Part shown: positions 52,125 to 59,516 of the stretch, one piece after another
Layout: each line of letters starts with the position of its first letter
Position numbering within the stretch: the stretch's first letter is position 1
Source of the DNA: Actinopolymorpha rutila
Lineage (GTDB): Bacteria; Actinomycetota; Actinomycetes; Propionibacteriales; Actinopolymorphaceae
Length of the DNA: 64,000 bases
NCBI RefSeq assembly: GCF_013407855.1
Contig: NZ_JACBZH010000001.1
Location: 5,518,001-5,582,000 of the forward strand
Direction: 5' to 3'
Notes under the pieces: generated by a model
What the model saw: the letters and a program-made list of their open reading frames with translations, nothing else
Told to the model about the DNA's origin: nothing
Database searches by the model: none
Made by a program: the position numbers and the translations under genes

Positions 52125-53180
52125 ATGACGACTCCGTCCGACACCGTGACTCCGGGCCGCCTCCCGCGATGGGAGGACGCCGAGGTGGTGGACTGCGATG
52201 TGCGCGTCACCGTCTCCTCCGTCGAGGTCCTCACGCCCTTCCTCGAACCGCGGTGGCAGGACTACATGGCGGAAAGTGGTGTGCGGACGATCGGCTCGGG
52301 AAGGTACCCGACACTCCCCGGCGCGTCGACTGACCTCCATCTGCTCCGCGACCGCCTTCTCGATCCCTGGCAGACCAGCCATGCCGTACTGAACTGTGGG
52401 TCGGAGATCTCGTCGATCCACAACGAGGACTGGGCGCTGGCCATGGCCAGAGCTGTCAACGACTGGTTGGCGACCGAGTGGCTCGCCCACGACCCACGGC
52501 TGCGCGGCTCGATCGTCGTACCACTGCAGAATCCCGGCTCGGCTGCCGAGGAGATCGAACGGCTCGCCCAGCATCGGGGCTTCGTCCAGGTCCTGCTACC
52601 GGTCCGTGCCGAGGCGCCGCTCGGGAAACGGCGGTACTGGCCGATCTACGAGGCCGCCGAGCGGCACAGCCTGGCGGTCGGCATCTTCGCCGGCGGCACC
52701 AGCGGCAACCCCTCGACTCCGGTGGGTTGGCCGTCGTACTACCTCGAGGACTACGTGTCCTACGCACAGGCGTTCCAGGCCCAGGTGGTCAGCCTGGTGA
52801 GCGAGGGCGTCTTCACTAAGTATCCCAACCTCAGGGTGGTGCTCACCGAGGCCGGCTTCACCTGGCTGCCCGGCCTGATGTGGCGGTTCGACAAGAACTG
52901 GAAGGGGTTACGCCGCGAGGTCCCGTGGGTGGATCGGCCACCCTCGCAGATCATTCGCGACCACGTACGGCTCACGACCCAGCCGCTCGACGAGCCGGAC
53001 AACTCCAGGCACCTGGTCGAGACGATCGAGCAACTCGGCTCGGACGAGCTGCTGATGTTCGCCACCAACTATCCGCACTGGCAGTTCGACTCCGACGAGG
53101 GCGTGCTCCCGTCCGGTCTGCGGCCCGAGGTCGAGCGCAGAATCCTTGCGGGCAACGCTCACGACACCTACCGGCTCTGA
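52125..53180 (+). CDS. Amidohydrolase-2 family paralogue lacking metal ligands (predicted pseudoenzyme)
   Basis: 351 residues from ATG 52125. It aligns without large gaps to the next protein (shared phrases YWPIYEAAERHSLAVGI, GWPSYYLEDYVSYAQAF, RVVLTEAGFTWLPGLMWRFD), so it has the same amidohydrolase barrel. The four positions that hold metal in the partner are changed here: Arg27 (DCDVR), Phe188 (GIFAGG), Gln220 (QAQVV) and Asn315 (ATNYPHW). It should not bind the catalytic metal in the usual way. The simplest role is as a partner or regulator of the active paralogue, which is encoded 30 bp downstream. It could instead have a metal-free activity. Confidence 0.82.
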   Translation: MTTPSDTVTPGRLPRWEDAEVVDCDVRVTVSSVEVLTPFLEPRWQDYMAESGVRTIGSGRYPTLPGASTDLHLLRDRLLDPWQTSHAVLNCGSEISSIHNEDWALAMARAVNDWLATEWLAHDPRLRGSIVVPLQNPGSAAEEIERLAQHRGFVQVLLPVRAEAPLGKRRYWPIYEAAERHSLAVGIFAGGTSGNPSTPVGWPSYYLEDYVSYAQAFQAQVVSLVSEGVFTKYPNLRVVLTEAGFTWLPGLMWRFDKNWKGLRREVPWVDRPPSQIIRDHVRLTTQPLDEPDNSRHLVETIEQLGSDELLMFATNYPHWQFDSDEGVLPSGLRPEVERRILAGNAHDTYRL

Positions 53181-53210
53181 ACAACCACGGCGACGACGAG
53201 AGGACACGTC

Positions 53211-54284
53211 ATGGTCGCGACCGCCACAAGGAACCGCGGCATGGTGGTCGACTGCGACATCCACAACTCGACCTGGCCGGGTGCGCTCGACCCCTACCTG
53301 TCCGCACGCTGGCGCAGGCACGGCGAGCTCTTCGGATCACGGACTCATCCCGGATCGCTGTACCCCAAGGGAAGTCCGGCCGCTGCCCGCCACGACGCCT
53401 GGCCGCCGTCGGGCAGACCACCGGGCGGCGACCTGGAGTTCATGCGCACGCAGCACCTTGATCCGGAGGGTATCGAGTACGGCATCCTGAACTGCCTCGG
53501 GGCCGCGGGCACCCAGCTCAACGCGGAGTACGCCTCGGCGCTGTGCCGGGCCACCAACGAGTGGCAGATCGCCGAGTGGCTGGAGAAGGAGCCGCGGCTG
53601 CGGGCGGGCATCGCTGTGCCGTACGAGGACGCCGAACTCGCGGTCGAGCAGATCGACCGGTTCGCCGACCAACCCGGCTTCGTCCAGGTGCTGCTGATCG
53701 CCCGTACGGCTGAACCACTCGGCCGGCGCAAGTACTGGAAGATCTACGAGGCCGCCGAACGCCACGGCCTTCCGGTGGGCATCCACTTCGGCGGTGGCGC
53801 CCGCGGTGTACCGGTCACCGCCTCGGGCTGGCCGTCGTACTACATCGAGGACCACACCGACATGGCTCAGGCGTTCCAGGCGCACGTGGTGAGCCTCGTC
53901 TGCGAAGGGGTGTTCGAGCGCTTCCCCGGCCTGCGGGTCGTCCTCATCGAGGGCGGCTTCGCCTGGCTTCCGCCGCTGATGTGGCGGCTCGACAAGCACT
54001 GGCGCCGGCTCAGGGACGAGGTCCCGCAACTGACGCGGCGGCCGTCGGAGTACATCCGCGAGCACGTCTGGGTCACCACCCAGCCGATCGAGGAGCCGCA
54101 CGATCCGCGCGACATCCGTACGGTCCTGGAACACCTCGGCGGCCCGGACCGGGTGATGTTCTCCACCGACTATCCGCACTGGGACTACGACGATCCCGAC
54201 CGGGCGTTCCGGGTTCGGCTGCCGGAGGAGGACCGGCAACGGATCTTCTTCCGCAACGCCAAGGAACTGTACGGGCTCCGGTGA
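53211..54284 (+). CDS. Amidohydrolase-2 family metal-dependent hydrolase/decarboxylase
   Basis: 357 residues. Likely metal ligands are His18 in VVDCDIHNS (DxH in the place of HxH), His192 in GIHFGGG, His225 in QAHVVSLV and Asp320 in STDYPHWD, following the pattern of the ACMSD-like amidohydrolase-2 family. Family members hydrolyse C-N or C-C bonds or decarboxylate aromatic acids. A Rieske ferredoxin follows 18 bp later, which points to aromatic or heterocyclic catabolism, though no oxygenase is present in the window. Together with the altered paralogue upstream it may form a heteromeric enzyme. Confidence 0.85.
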   Translation: MVATATRNRGMVVDCDIHNSTWPGALDPYLSARWRRHGELFGSRTHPGSLYPKGSPAAARHDAWPPSGRPPGGDLEFMRTQHLDPEGIEYGILNCLGAAGTQLNAEYASALCRATNEWQIAEWLEKEPRLRAGIAVPYEDAELAVEQIDRFADQPGFVQVLLIARTAEPLGRRKYWKIYEAAERHGLPVGIHFGGGARGVPVTASGWPSYYIEDHTDMAQAFQAHVVSLVCEGVFERFPGLRVVLIEGGFAWLPPLMWRLDKHWRRLRDEVPQLTRRPSEYIREHVWVTTQPIEEPHDPRDIRTVLEHLGGPDRVMFSTDYPHWDYDDPDRAFRVRLPEEDRQRIFFRNAKELYGLR

Positions 54285-54302
54285 CTTCGAAGGACGTGGA
54301 CG

Positions 54303-54788
54303 ATGCCGATGTACGTGGTCGCGAAGGTGGACGACATACCGCCCGGACAGCGGAGGATCGTCACGGTCGAGGGCCGGTCGATCGGCGTCTTCAACGTCGG
54401 CGGAGACTTCTACGCGATCCGCAACCAGTGCCCCCACGAGGGCGGTCCGCTGTGCGAGGGCGTCGTCTCCGGGCTGGTGAGCTCGAAGGTCCCAGGAGAG
54501 TACGACTACGTACGGCGTGGTGAGATCGTGCGATGTCCGTGGCATCAGTGGGAGTTCGACATCAGGTCCGGGCAGTCGTGGTTCGACCCCGCGAAGACCA
54601 GGGTCGCGACGTACGAGACCACGATCGAGACCACGATCGAGACCACGATCGAGACCCCCGCCGTGACGAACCGGAGCGCCACGACAGCCGAGGATGACCT
54701 GGACGCTGCCGGATACCAGAGGGGACCGTACGCTGCCGAGACGTACCGCGTCGAGGTCGACCAGCGGCTGGTGGTCCTCCACCTGTGA
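54303..54788 (+). CDS. Rieske [2Fe-2S] ferredoxin-like protein
   Basis: 161 residues. The cluster ligands are Cys43 and His45 (NQCPHEGGPLCEG) and Cys78 and His81 (VRCPWHQWEFDI). An insert of about 20 residues (SGLVSSKVPGEYDYVRRGE) lies between the two halves. This is the soluble Rieske form that passes electrons to an oxygenase or hydrolase. The C-terminal third holds a repeat (ETTI)3 that is unlike any Rieske part. It probably works with the amidohydrolases upstream. The GTG of the IclR relic overlaps its stop (GTGA at 54785-54788). Confidence 0.87.
   Translation: MPMYVVAKVDDIPPGQRRIVTVEGRSIGVFNVGGDFYAIRNQCPHEGGPLCEGVVSGLVSSKVPGEYDYVRRGEIVRCPWHQWEFDIRSGQSWFDPAKTRVATYETTIETTIETTIETPAVTNRSATTAEDDLDAAGYQRGPYAAETYRVEVDQRLVVLHL
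54615..54656. repeat. 12-bp tandem repeat in the Rieske gene
   Basis: Three identical copies of GAGACCACGATC plus a partial fourth encode ETTI units. In-frame gain or loss of copies by slippage would change the C-terminal linker by four residues each. Confidence 0.85.
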
Positions 54789-55030
54789 CGCAGGCGCCTG
54801 ACAGCCCGCATACCGGCGTGGGCAAGGCGCTGTTGGCACTGAAGTCCGACGAGGAGGTCCGGGCCATTCTGGACCGCACCGGCATGCCGGCCCGCACCCC
54901 CCGCACCCCCCGCACCATCACCCGTCGACGGAGGTTCTTCGAGGAGCTCGCCACCATCAGGAAGCGCGTGTACGCCGTCGACGACGGGGAACAGGAGGTC
55001 GGGGTGCGCTGCGTCGCCCTCGCGGGACTT
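54785..55030 (+). pseudogene. Fragment of an IclR-family regulator
   Basis: From GTG 54785 the frame reads HTGVGKALLALKSDEEVRAI and LDRTGMPARTPRTPRTITR, then FFEELATIRKRVYAVDDGEQ followed by EVGVRCVALAG. This is the middle of the IclR effector domain (normally LPxHxTALGKALLA..., TPRTIT..., GYAVDDEEFExGVRCVAAPV). The helix-turn-helix part is missing and the C-terminal end is lost. A duplication of a CCCGCACC-like unit (54890-54915) adds the extra TPR. The frame then runs antisense into the glycoside hydrolase gene. It is probably what remains of the regulator of the amidohydrolase-Rieske operon. Confidence 0.72.
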
Positions 55031-55054
55031 CTGCTCGTTCGTTGGGCACCGGGA

Positions 55055-57658
55055 TCACTCCTGTCGCTGCCGGATCACGTGGTACGGCTGGTTGGCCAGC
55101 GTCCGGTCCAGGCCGGGAAGGAGCCACGCGTCGCCGCAGGAGTGGTGCACGGTGAAGTAGTAGACGAGGGCATGGTCGGAGTCGGTGTAGTCGCCGCCGA
55201 CGCTCGCGCGGTAGGCGCCGGCACCTTCCCTGCCCATCTCGACGGTCCGGAAGTCCTCGCCCTGGTTGAGATGCCGGTAGTGGCAGACCACCGTTCCGTC
55301 GAACGACTCGCTCGGCGTGAGCTCGATCCGTACGTCCTCGGCCCGGACGAACGGCGATGGCGGAGTGTGCTCGAACCGGACCCGATCGGCCTCAGGCACC
55401 TGCGGAAGCTCCCGCCCCGCGGCAGCTCCAGCTGTCCTCGCCTGCCCGAACCGGCGTTCGAGGTCGGCGAGGTCCTCCTCGATCGCCGGTAGCCGGTCGG
55501 CCCAGTGACCGTGCTCGGAGCGCAGGTCGCCGAAGGTGAGGTCGGTCCGGTAGGCGCCGGTGGTCACCTCCACCACTCCGGCCCAGGCGTCTCGCGCCCG
55601 GCGATACGCGGCCACTGCCTCGCCCAGGTGGCCGGCGTCACCGGTCCGCTCGTACAGCGCGTACGCCACACCCGCCCGGAACCTGCCCGCGAAGAACCGG
55701 CCCAGCCCGGCCTGCGCCGCGACGTCGATCGCCACCCGCCGGAACTCCGGGTCGTCAGCCCGGGCGGACTTGTCCCGCGCCACCGCGAGGTTCTGCTCGG
55801 CCTCCTCCGCGAGCCGGTCCAGCCAGTCGGCCACCTCCACCGGCGAGTACCGCCCGTCGCGGCGCCCTGCCACGACGTCGTCGGCGAACTCGTCGGCCCG
55901 GTAGAACAGGCTGGGATCGAAAGAACTCACCCCACCGAACGTCGGCGGGGTCGCCGTATCGCCGCGATAGTGGTCGGCGTTCGGACCACCGGCGATCGGC
56001 ATGTTGAGGTACATCTCCGGCCAGTAGCCGTTGTTCGACGCGCCGATGCCGTGCACGACGGTCACCAACGGCAGCACCCGGCTCGCCGGCGCCAGCGCGT
56101 TCTCGACGGCCTCGGCCGCGTCGCCGAACTCCGCCCGCAGGAACCGTCGCCACTGCTCCGGATCGGCTTCGGGGTCGTAGAGCAGGCGTCCCCACAGCCG
56201 ATAGGAGTAGCGATACTTCCGCCAGTCCCGGCCGTCCAACCGCAAGGCCGGATCGGCGTAGGGATCTCTGCCGTTCGGTTCCCCGGTGTTCTTGCGTCCC
56301 TTGAAACTGAGGGGCTCGCACCACTCGATGCCCAGCGCGCCGCCGATCGTGCCCAGCCGGCCGTACCCGGCGGCGAGCACCGGATCTCCCCACAGCAACA
56401 CTTTCTGGGTGCCCGGCCAGATTCGGAACACCAGCCCGACGTCGCTCCCTTCGCGCAAGAAGTCGCCGTAGCCGTACCGGGTGAACCGGCGCTGGTGCGC
56501 CGTGATCGCCATCAGTCCGGTACCGGGTTCCTTCGTGGCACGTTCGCGTTCGCGGATCGTCGTCTGGTGGTACGGCAGGCCCTGGTGCTCCGCCCAGTAC
56601 TTCGCGGAGACGACCACCCGGCATCCGGTGCCGCGGGCGATGTCGAGCAGCGCCTCGTCCACACCCTTGGCGTGCATGTCGATCTCGATCGGGCGGCCCA
56701 CGGTGGCGACCGCGCCCATCACCGTCTGCCAGAACGCCTCGTGGTCAGGCTCCGGGATGCCGCCCTCGTAGTGGACGCGCATCGTCAGGCCGTCGATCGA
56801 CGGGCACTCCCGCAGCAGGAGGTTGAGCGCCGCCGCGCAGTACGCCGCGTGGTTGTCCGGGGTGATGCCGCTGACCGGATAGCGCGGCGCCGAGCCCTCA
56901 CCCTGGTCGTCGGCGTGGTTCCACAGCCCGAGTTGGAAGTGGATGCCCCGCCGCTTCGCCTCGTCGCTGATGAACCGCAGCGTCGCGAGGTTGGCGTCGC
57001 GTTCCTCGGCCGGCACGTTGCCCACGCTGACGTCGAAGCCAGGAACGGCGAGCAGGAAGGGGTACGGGAAGCAGAAGTAGTTCTCCGTGGCCGGGTGATG
57101 CCCGTAGTTGTACTGCATGCCGAACGCGAGCTGGAAACGGTTGACCCGGTTGACGGCGAGCTCGGTGAGGTACTCCGACCAGAAGTCCCGGTCGTCGAAC
57201 CACGGCTTGTCCTCGACATCGCTGGTGAACGTCCGCAGGATGCTGCGTACGGGCGTCACCGGCTGCCCGCTCTCCGGCTTGGTGCCGCGGAGCTCGGCCA
57301 CGGGGTCGTCGGCATAGCGCACCCGGTCGGCCAGCTCGAGCACCCCGTACGCCACACCGCGTGCGTCGGCCCCGCTCACGCTCACCTGGCCATCGGCCCC
57401 GTCCGGGCGGCTGAGCTCGAAGGACTCCGCGGGGCCGCCGGCGTTCCCGCCGGCCACCCTGACCACCACGTCGGCCGAGTCCGGCGCCGGGCCGGCGTCG
57501 GCGCCCGACACCCGTCGCACGCCGACGCCGGCTGCTTCCAGGGCGTCGGTCAGCTGGTCGACCGACCACCGCACCGGAGACTCGTTCACCACCGGACTCG
57601 TGGGGTCCACGACGACAAGGACCGTCGCGGCGTGGTCATGACCGGCCGAAGCACTCAT
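55055..57658 (-). CDS. Putative glycoside hydrolase with GH20b/GH67-like N-terminal domain
   Basis: 867 residues, no signal peptide. The N-terminal 150 residues end in VSGADARGVAYGVLELADRV, the usual end of the alpha/beta domain that precedes GH20 and GH67 barrels. The next part, from SILRTFTSDVEDKPWFDDRD through YLTELAVNRVNRFQLAFGMQ, looks like a barrel. It contains many acidic and aromatic residues (HYEGGIPEPDHEAFW, IEIDMHAKGVDEAL, GIEWCEPLSFKGRKN). The last 250 residues are helical and then beta-rich. I cannot assign a CAZy family. It lies behind a GH39 gene and two oligosaccharide-type binding proteins, so action on an imported sugar polymer fragment is likely. ATG 57658 is used. Confidence 0.68.
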   Translation of the reverse strand: MSASAGHDHAATVLVVVDPTSPVVNESPVRWSVDQLTDALEAAGVGVRRVSGADAGPAPDSADVVVRVAGGNAGGPAESFELSRPDGADGQVSVSGADARGVAYGVLELADRVRYADDPVAELRGTKPESGQPVTPVRSILRTFTSDVEDKPWFDDRDFWSEYLTELAVNRVNRFQLAFGMQYNYGHHPATENYFCFPYPFLLAVPGFDVSVGNVPAEERDANLATLRFISDEAKRRGIHFQLGLWNHADDQGEGSAPRYPVSGITPDNHAAYCAAALNLLLRECPSIDGLTMRVHYEGGIPEPDHEAFWQTVMGAVATVGRPIEIDMHAKGVDEALLDIARGTGCRVVVSAKYWAEHQGLPYHQTTIRERERATKEPGTGLMAITAHQRRFTRYGYGDFLREGSDVGLVFRIWPGTQKVLLWGDPVLAAGYGRLGTIGGALGIEWCEPLSFKGRKNTGEPNGRDPYADPALRLDGRDWRKYRYSYRLWGRLLYDPEADPEQWRRFLRAEFGDAAEAVENALAPASRVLPLVTVVHGIGASNNGYWPEMYLNMPIAGGPNADHYRGDTATPPTFGGVSSFDPSLFYRADEFADDVVAGRRDGRYSPVEVADWLDRLAEEAEQNLAVARDKSARADDPEFRRVAIDVAAQAGLGRFFAGRFRAGVAYALYERTGDAGHLGEAVAAYRRARDAWAGVVEVTTGAYRTDLTFGDLRSEHGHWADRLPAIEEDLADLERRFGQARTAGAAAGRELPQVPEADRVRFEHTPPSPFVRAEDVRIELTPSESFDGTVVCHYRHLNQGEDFRTVEMGREGAGAYRASVGGDYTDSDHALVYYFTVHHSCGDAWLLPGLDRTLANQPYHVIRQRQE

Positions 57659-57760
57659 CGGTCGTCCCTCATTCCTGGGTCGTCAGCGTGCACGTCTGTC
57701 CGCGTGTGGAGGCCGACGGGTGCTCCGCGGTACTCGGCGGAGGCGCCGGACCTTGGTGAC

Positions 57761-59494
57761 TCAAGATGCCGTTGAGGCGGTGGGCTCCAGAACCAGCAGC
57801 GACACGGCCGGCAGTGGAAGGGAGATGTCGAACGAGACACCGCCGGAGTCGGCCTCAACCGTTCGGGCGGGCTCGAACTCCTCCAGCCCCTGCCTCGCGG
57901 AGATCTCGGCGAGTTCCTTGTCGGACGGATCCTGCGGCGATCCCAGTGCCTTCCACACGGTGTGCGCGTTGCTGTGCTCGGCGTCGACCCGGTAGTGGCT
58001 TACCCGGAAAGTCCGTCCCGCCAGGTTACGCAAGGTCAGGTTGACGGTCGTCTCCTGCTCACTGGTGTGGTACTGGTCGTCGATGTGCCGCCACACCAGC
58101 GCCGCCACCGTTCCGTCCTCGGCGCGGGACGCCAGGACGTCGACCTCCTCGGGCATGCTGGACCCGTCGGTGTCGTCCAGCGCACGGACGTTCCAGGCCG
58201 CGTCGGAGGTCGCGTGGATCCGCTCCTCGCCGAGCAGCGACAGCATGCGGTACGCGTTCAGGAACGGCTTCTCGATCCCGCCCGCTGTGAGGAAGGATCG
58301 CGTCCCCTCGAAGAACCGCTCACCCTCGAAGTAGAAGCTCCACGAGGTCGCCCGCTGCACCTGCACGACCTCGTCGGCGTTGAGGTCGAGGATCTTCTTC
58401 ATCAACTTGACCTGGAAGACGGGGTAGTACTCCGTGTTCTGGAACTCGTAGTTGCGGTTGTCGTAGCGGCCGAAGTGAGCCGGGACAGCGGCGTCACACT
58501 CGTCGACGATCGCCGGAAGGTCGCGGTAGGTCTCGTACGCAGCGATGGCGCGGTTGAACTCGCGCAGGTCGTACAGCATCTTCGTCGACGACGGGTTCAG
58601 CCGCTCGCTCGGCTGGCTGTCGACCGGGCGATACTCCCGGGTCGGGAAGCTGCATCCCTTTGTGTGGTAGGAGATGAAGTCCAGTGGCTCGTTCCGGCTC
58701 GAGGTGTAGTCCAGGAAATTCCGGAGAAACCCGAGGCCACCGCTGGTGACCGTCGGACCGCCGACCTTGGCGTTCGGGAGCACGTTGCGAACGGCTCGCG
58801 CGGTGACGGTGTAGAGCTCGTTGAACTGCTCCGGGGTGCCCCGCCAGTAGTTGATATCGGGTTCGTTCCACAGTTCCCACAACCAGGTGAGTACCTCGGC
58901 CTCGCCGTACCGCTCCAGGCAGTGGCGTACGAGCGCCTCGATCAGGCCGGCCCATCTGTCGTAGTCACGGGGCGGGTAGCCCCAGGTTCCGGCCTCGTAG
59001 GAGGTGTAGACGGTCGGGCTTGGCGTGACGGTGAGCTCGGCCGCCTCGGGCGGCACCAGGTCGCGTGGGGTGAAGCCGAGTTCGACGAGCAAGTGGTGGC
59101 CCGCGCCGACGATCGCGTCGTAGGCCTGGTCGACGATGGTGAAGTCGTAGTAGGGCTTACCGTCGTCGTCCTCGTGGTAGACGTTGCCCGAACCCCAGTG
59201 CGGAATGCCGAAACCGCTGCCTGAGCAGAAGACATAGTGCGGACGAACGTGGTAGCCACCACCGGAGAAGTCGGCGAACTTGCGGAGCAACCGTTTGCCG
59301 GTCGGCGTGTAGGTCCAGTTGATCTCGTCGTACCCGATGCTTTCCCAGACCCGGGTGAGAGGCCCCTCCACCGTGGAAGCGTCCACGTCGACACGCGCCC
59401 GCTGCACGTGCGGCGCATCGGGATCGCTGGGAGCCGCGGGCGGAAACGGCCCGAGCCGGACTCTGCTCACGTGCGCGGCGGACGTGGAGTTCAT
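57761..59494 (-). CDS. GH39-family beta-xylosidase-like glycosidase
   Basis: 577 residues, no signal peptide. The barrel starts at VWESIGYDEINWTYTPTGKR. The acid/base Glu211 is in LTWLWELWNEPDINYWRGTP and the nucleophile Glu332 in LPAIVDECDAAVPAHFGRYD. LDFISYHTKG and VGGPTVTSGG are other GH39 landmarks, and the C-terminal beta-sandwich has VDVLASRAEDGTVAALVWRH. GH39 enzymes are beta-xylosidases or alpha-iduronidases with retention of configuration. Being cytoplasmic, it would cut short oligosaccharides after import. It is in one operon with a binding lipoprotein upstream (22 bp) and a putative glycoside hydrolase downstream (102 bp). Confidence 0.86.
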   Translation of the reverse strand: MNSTSAAHVSRVRLGPFPPAAPSDPDAPHVQRARVDVDASTVEGPLTRVWESIGYDEINWTYTPTGKRLLRKFADFSGGGYHVRPHYVFCSGSGFGIPHWGSGNVYHEDDDGKPYYDFTIVDQAYDAIVGAGHHLLVELGFTPRDLVPPEAAELTVTPSPTVYTSYEAGTWGYPPRDYDRWAGLIEALVRHCLERYGEAEVLTWLWELWNEPDINYWRGTPEQFNELYTVTARAVRNVLPNAKVGGPTVTSGGLGFLRNFLDYTSSRNEPLDFISYHTKGCSFPTREYRPVDSQPSERLNPSSTKMLYDLREFNRAIAAYETYRDLPAIVDECDAAVPAHFGRYDNRNYEFQNTEYYPVFQVKLMKKILDLNADEVVQVQRATSWSFYFEGERFFEGTRSFLTAGGIEKPFLNAYRMLSLLGEERIHATSDAAWNVRALDDTDGSSMPEEVDVLASRAEDGTVAALVWRHIDDQYHTSEQETTVNLTLRNLAGRTFRVSHYRVDAEHSNAHTVWKALGSPQDPSDKELAEISARQGLEEFEPARTVEADSGGVSFDISLPLPAVSLLVLEPTASTAS

Positions 59495-59516
59495 GACCCT
59501 GGATCACCCTCGCTTC

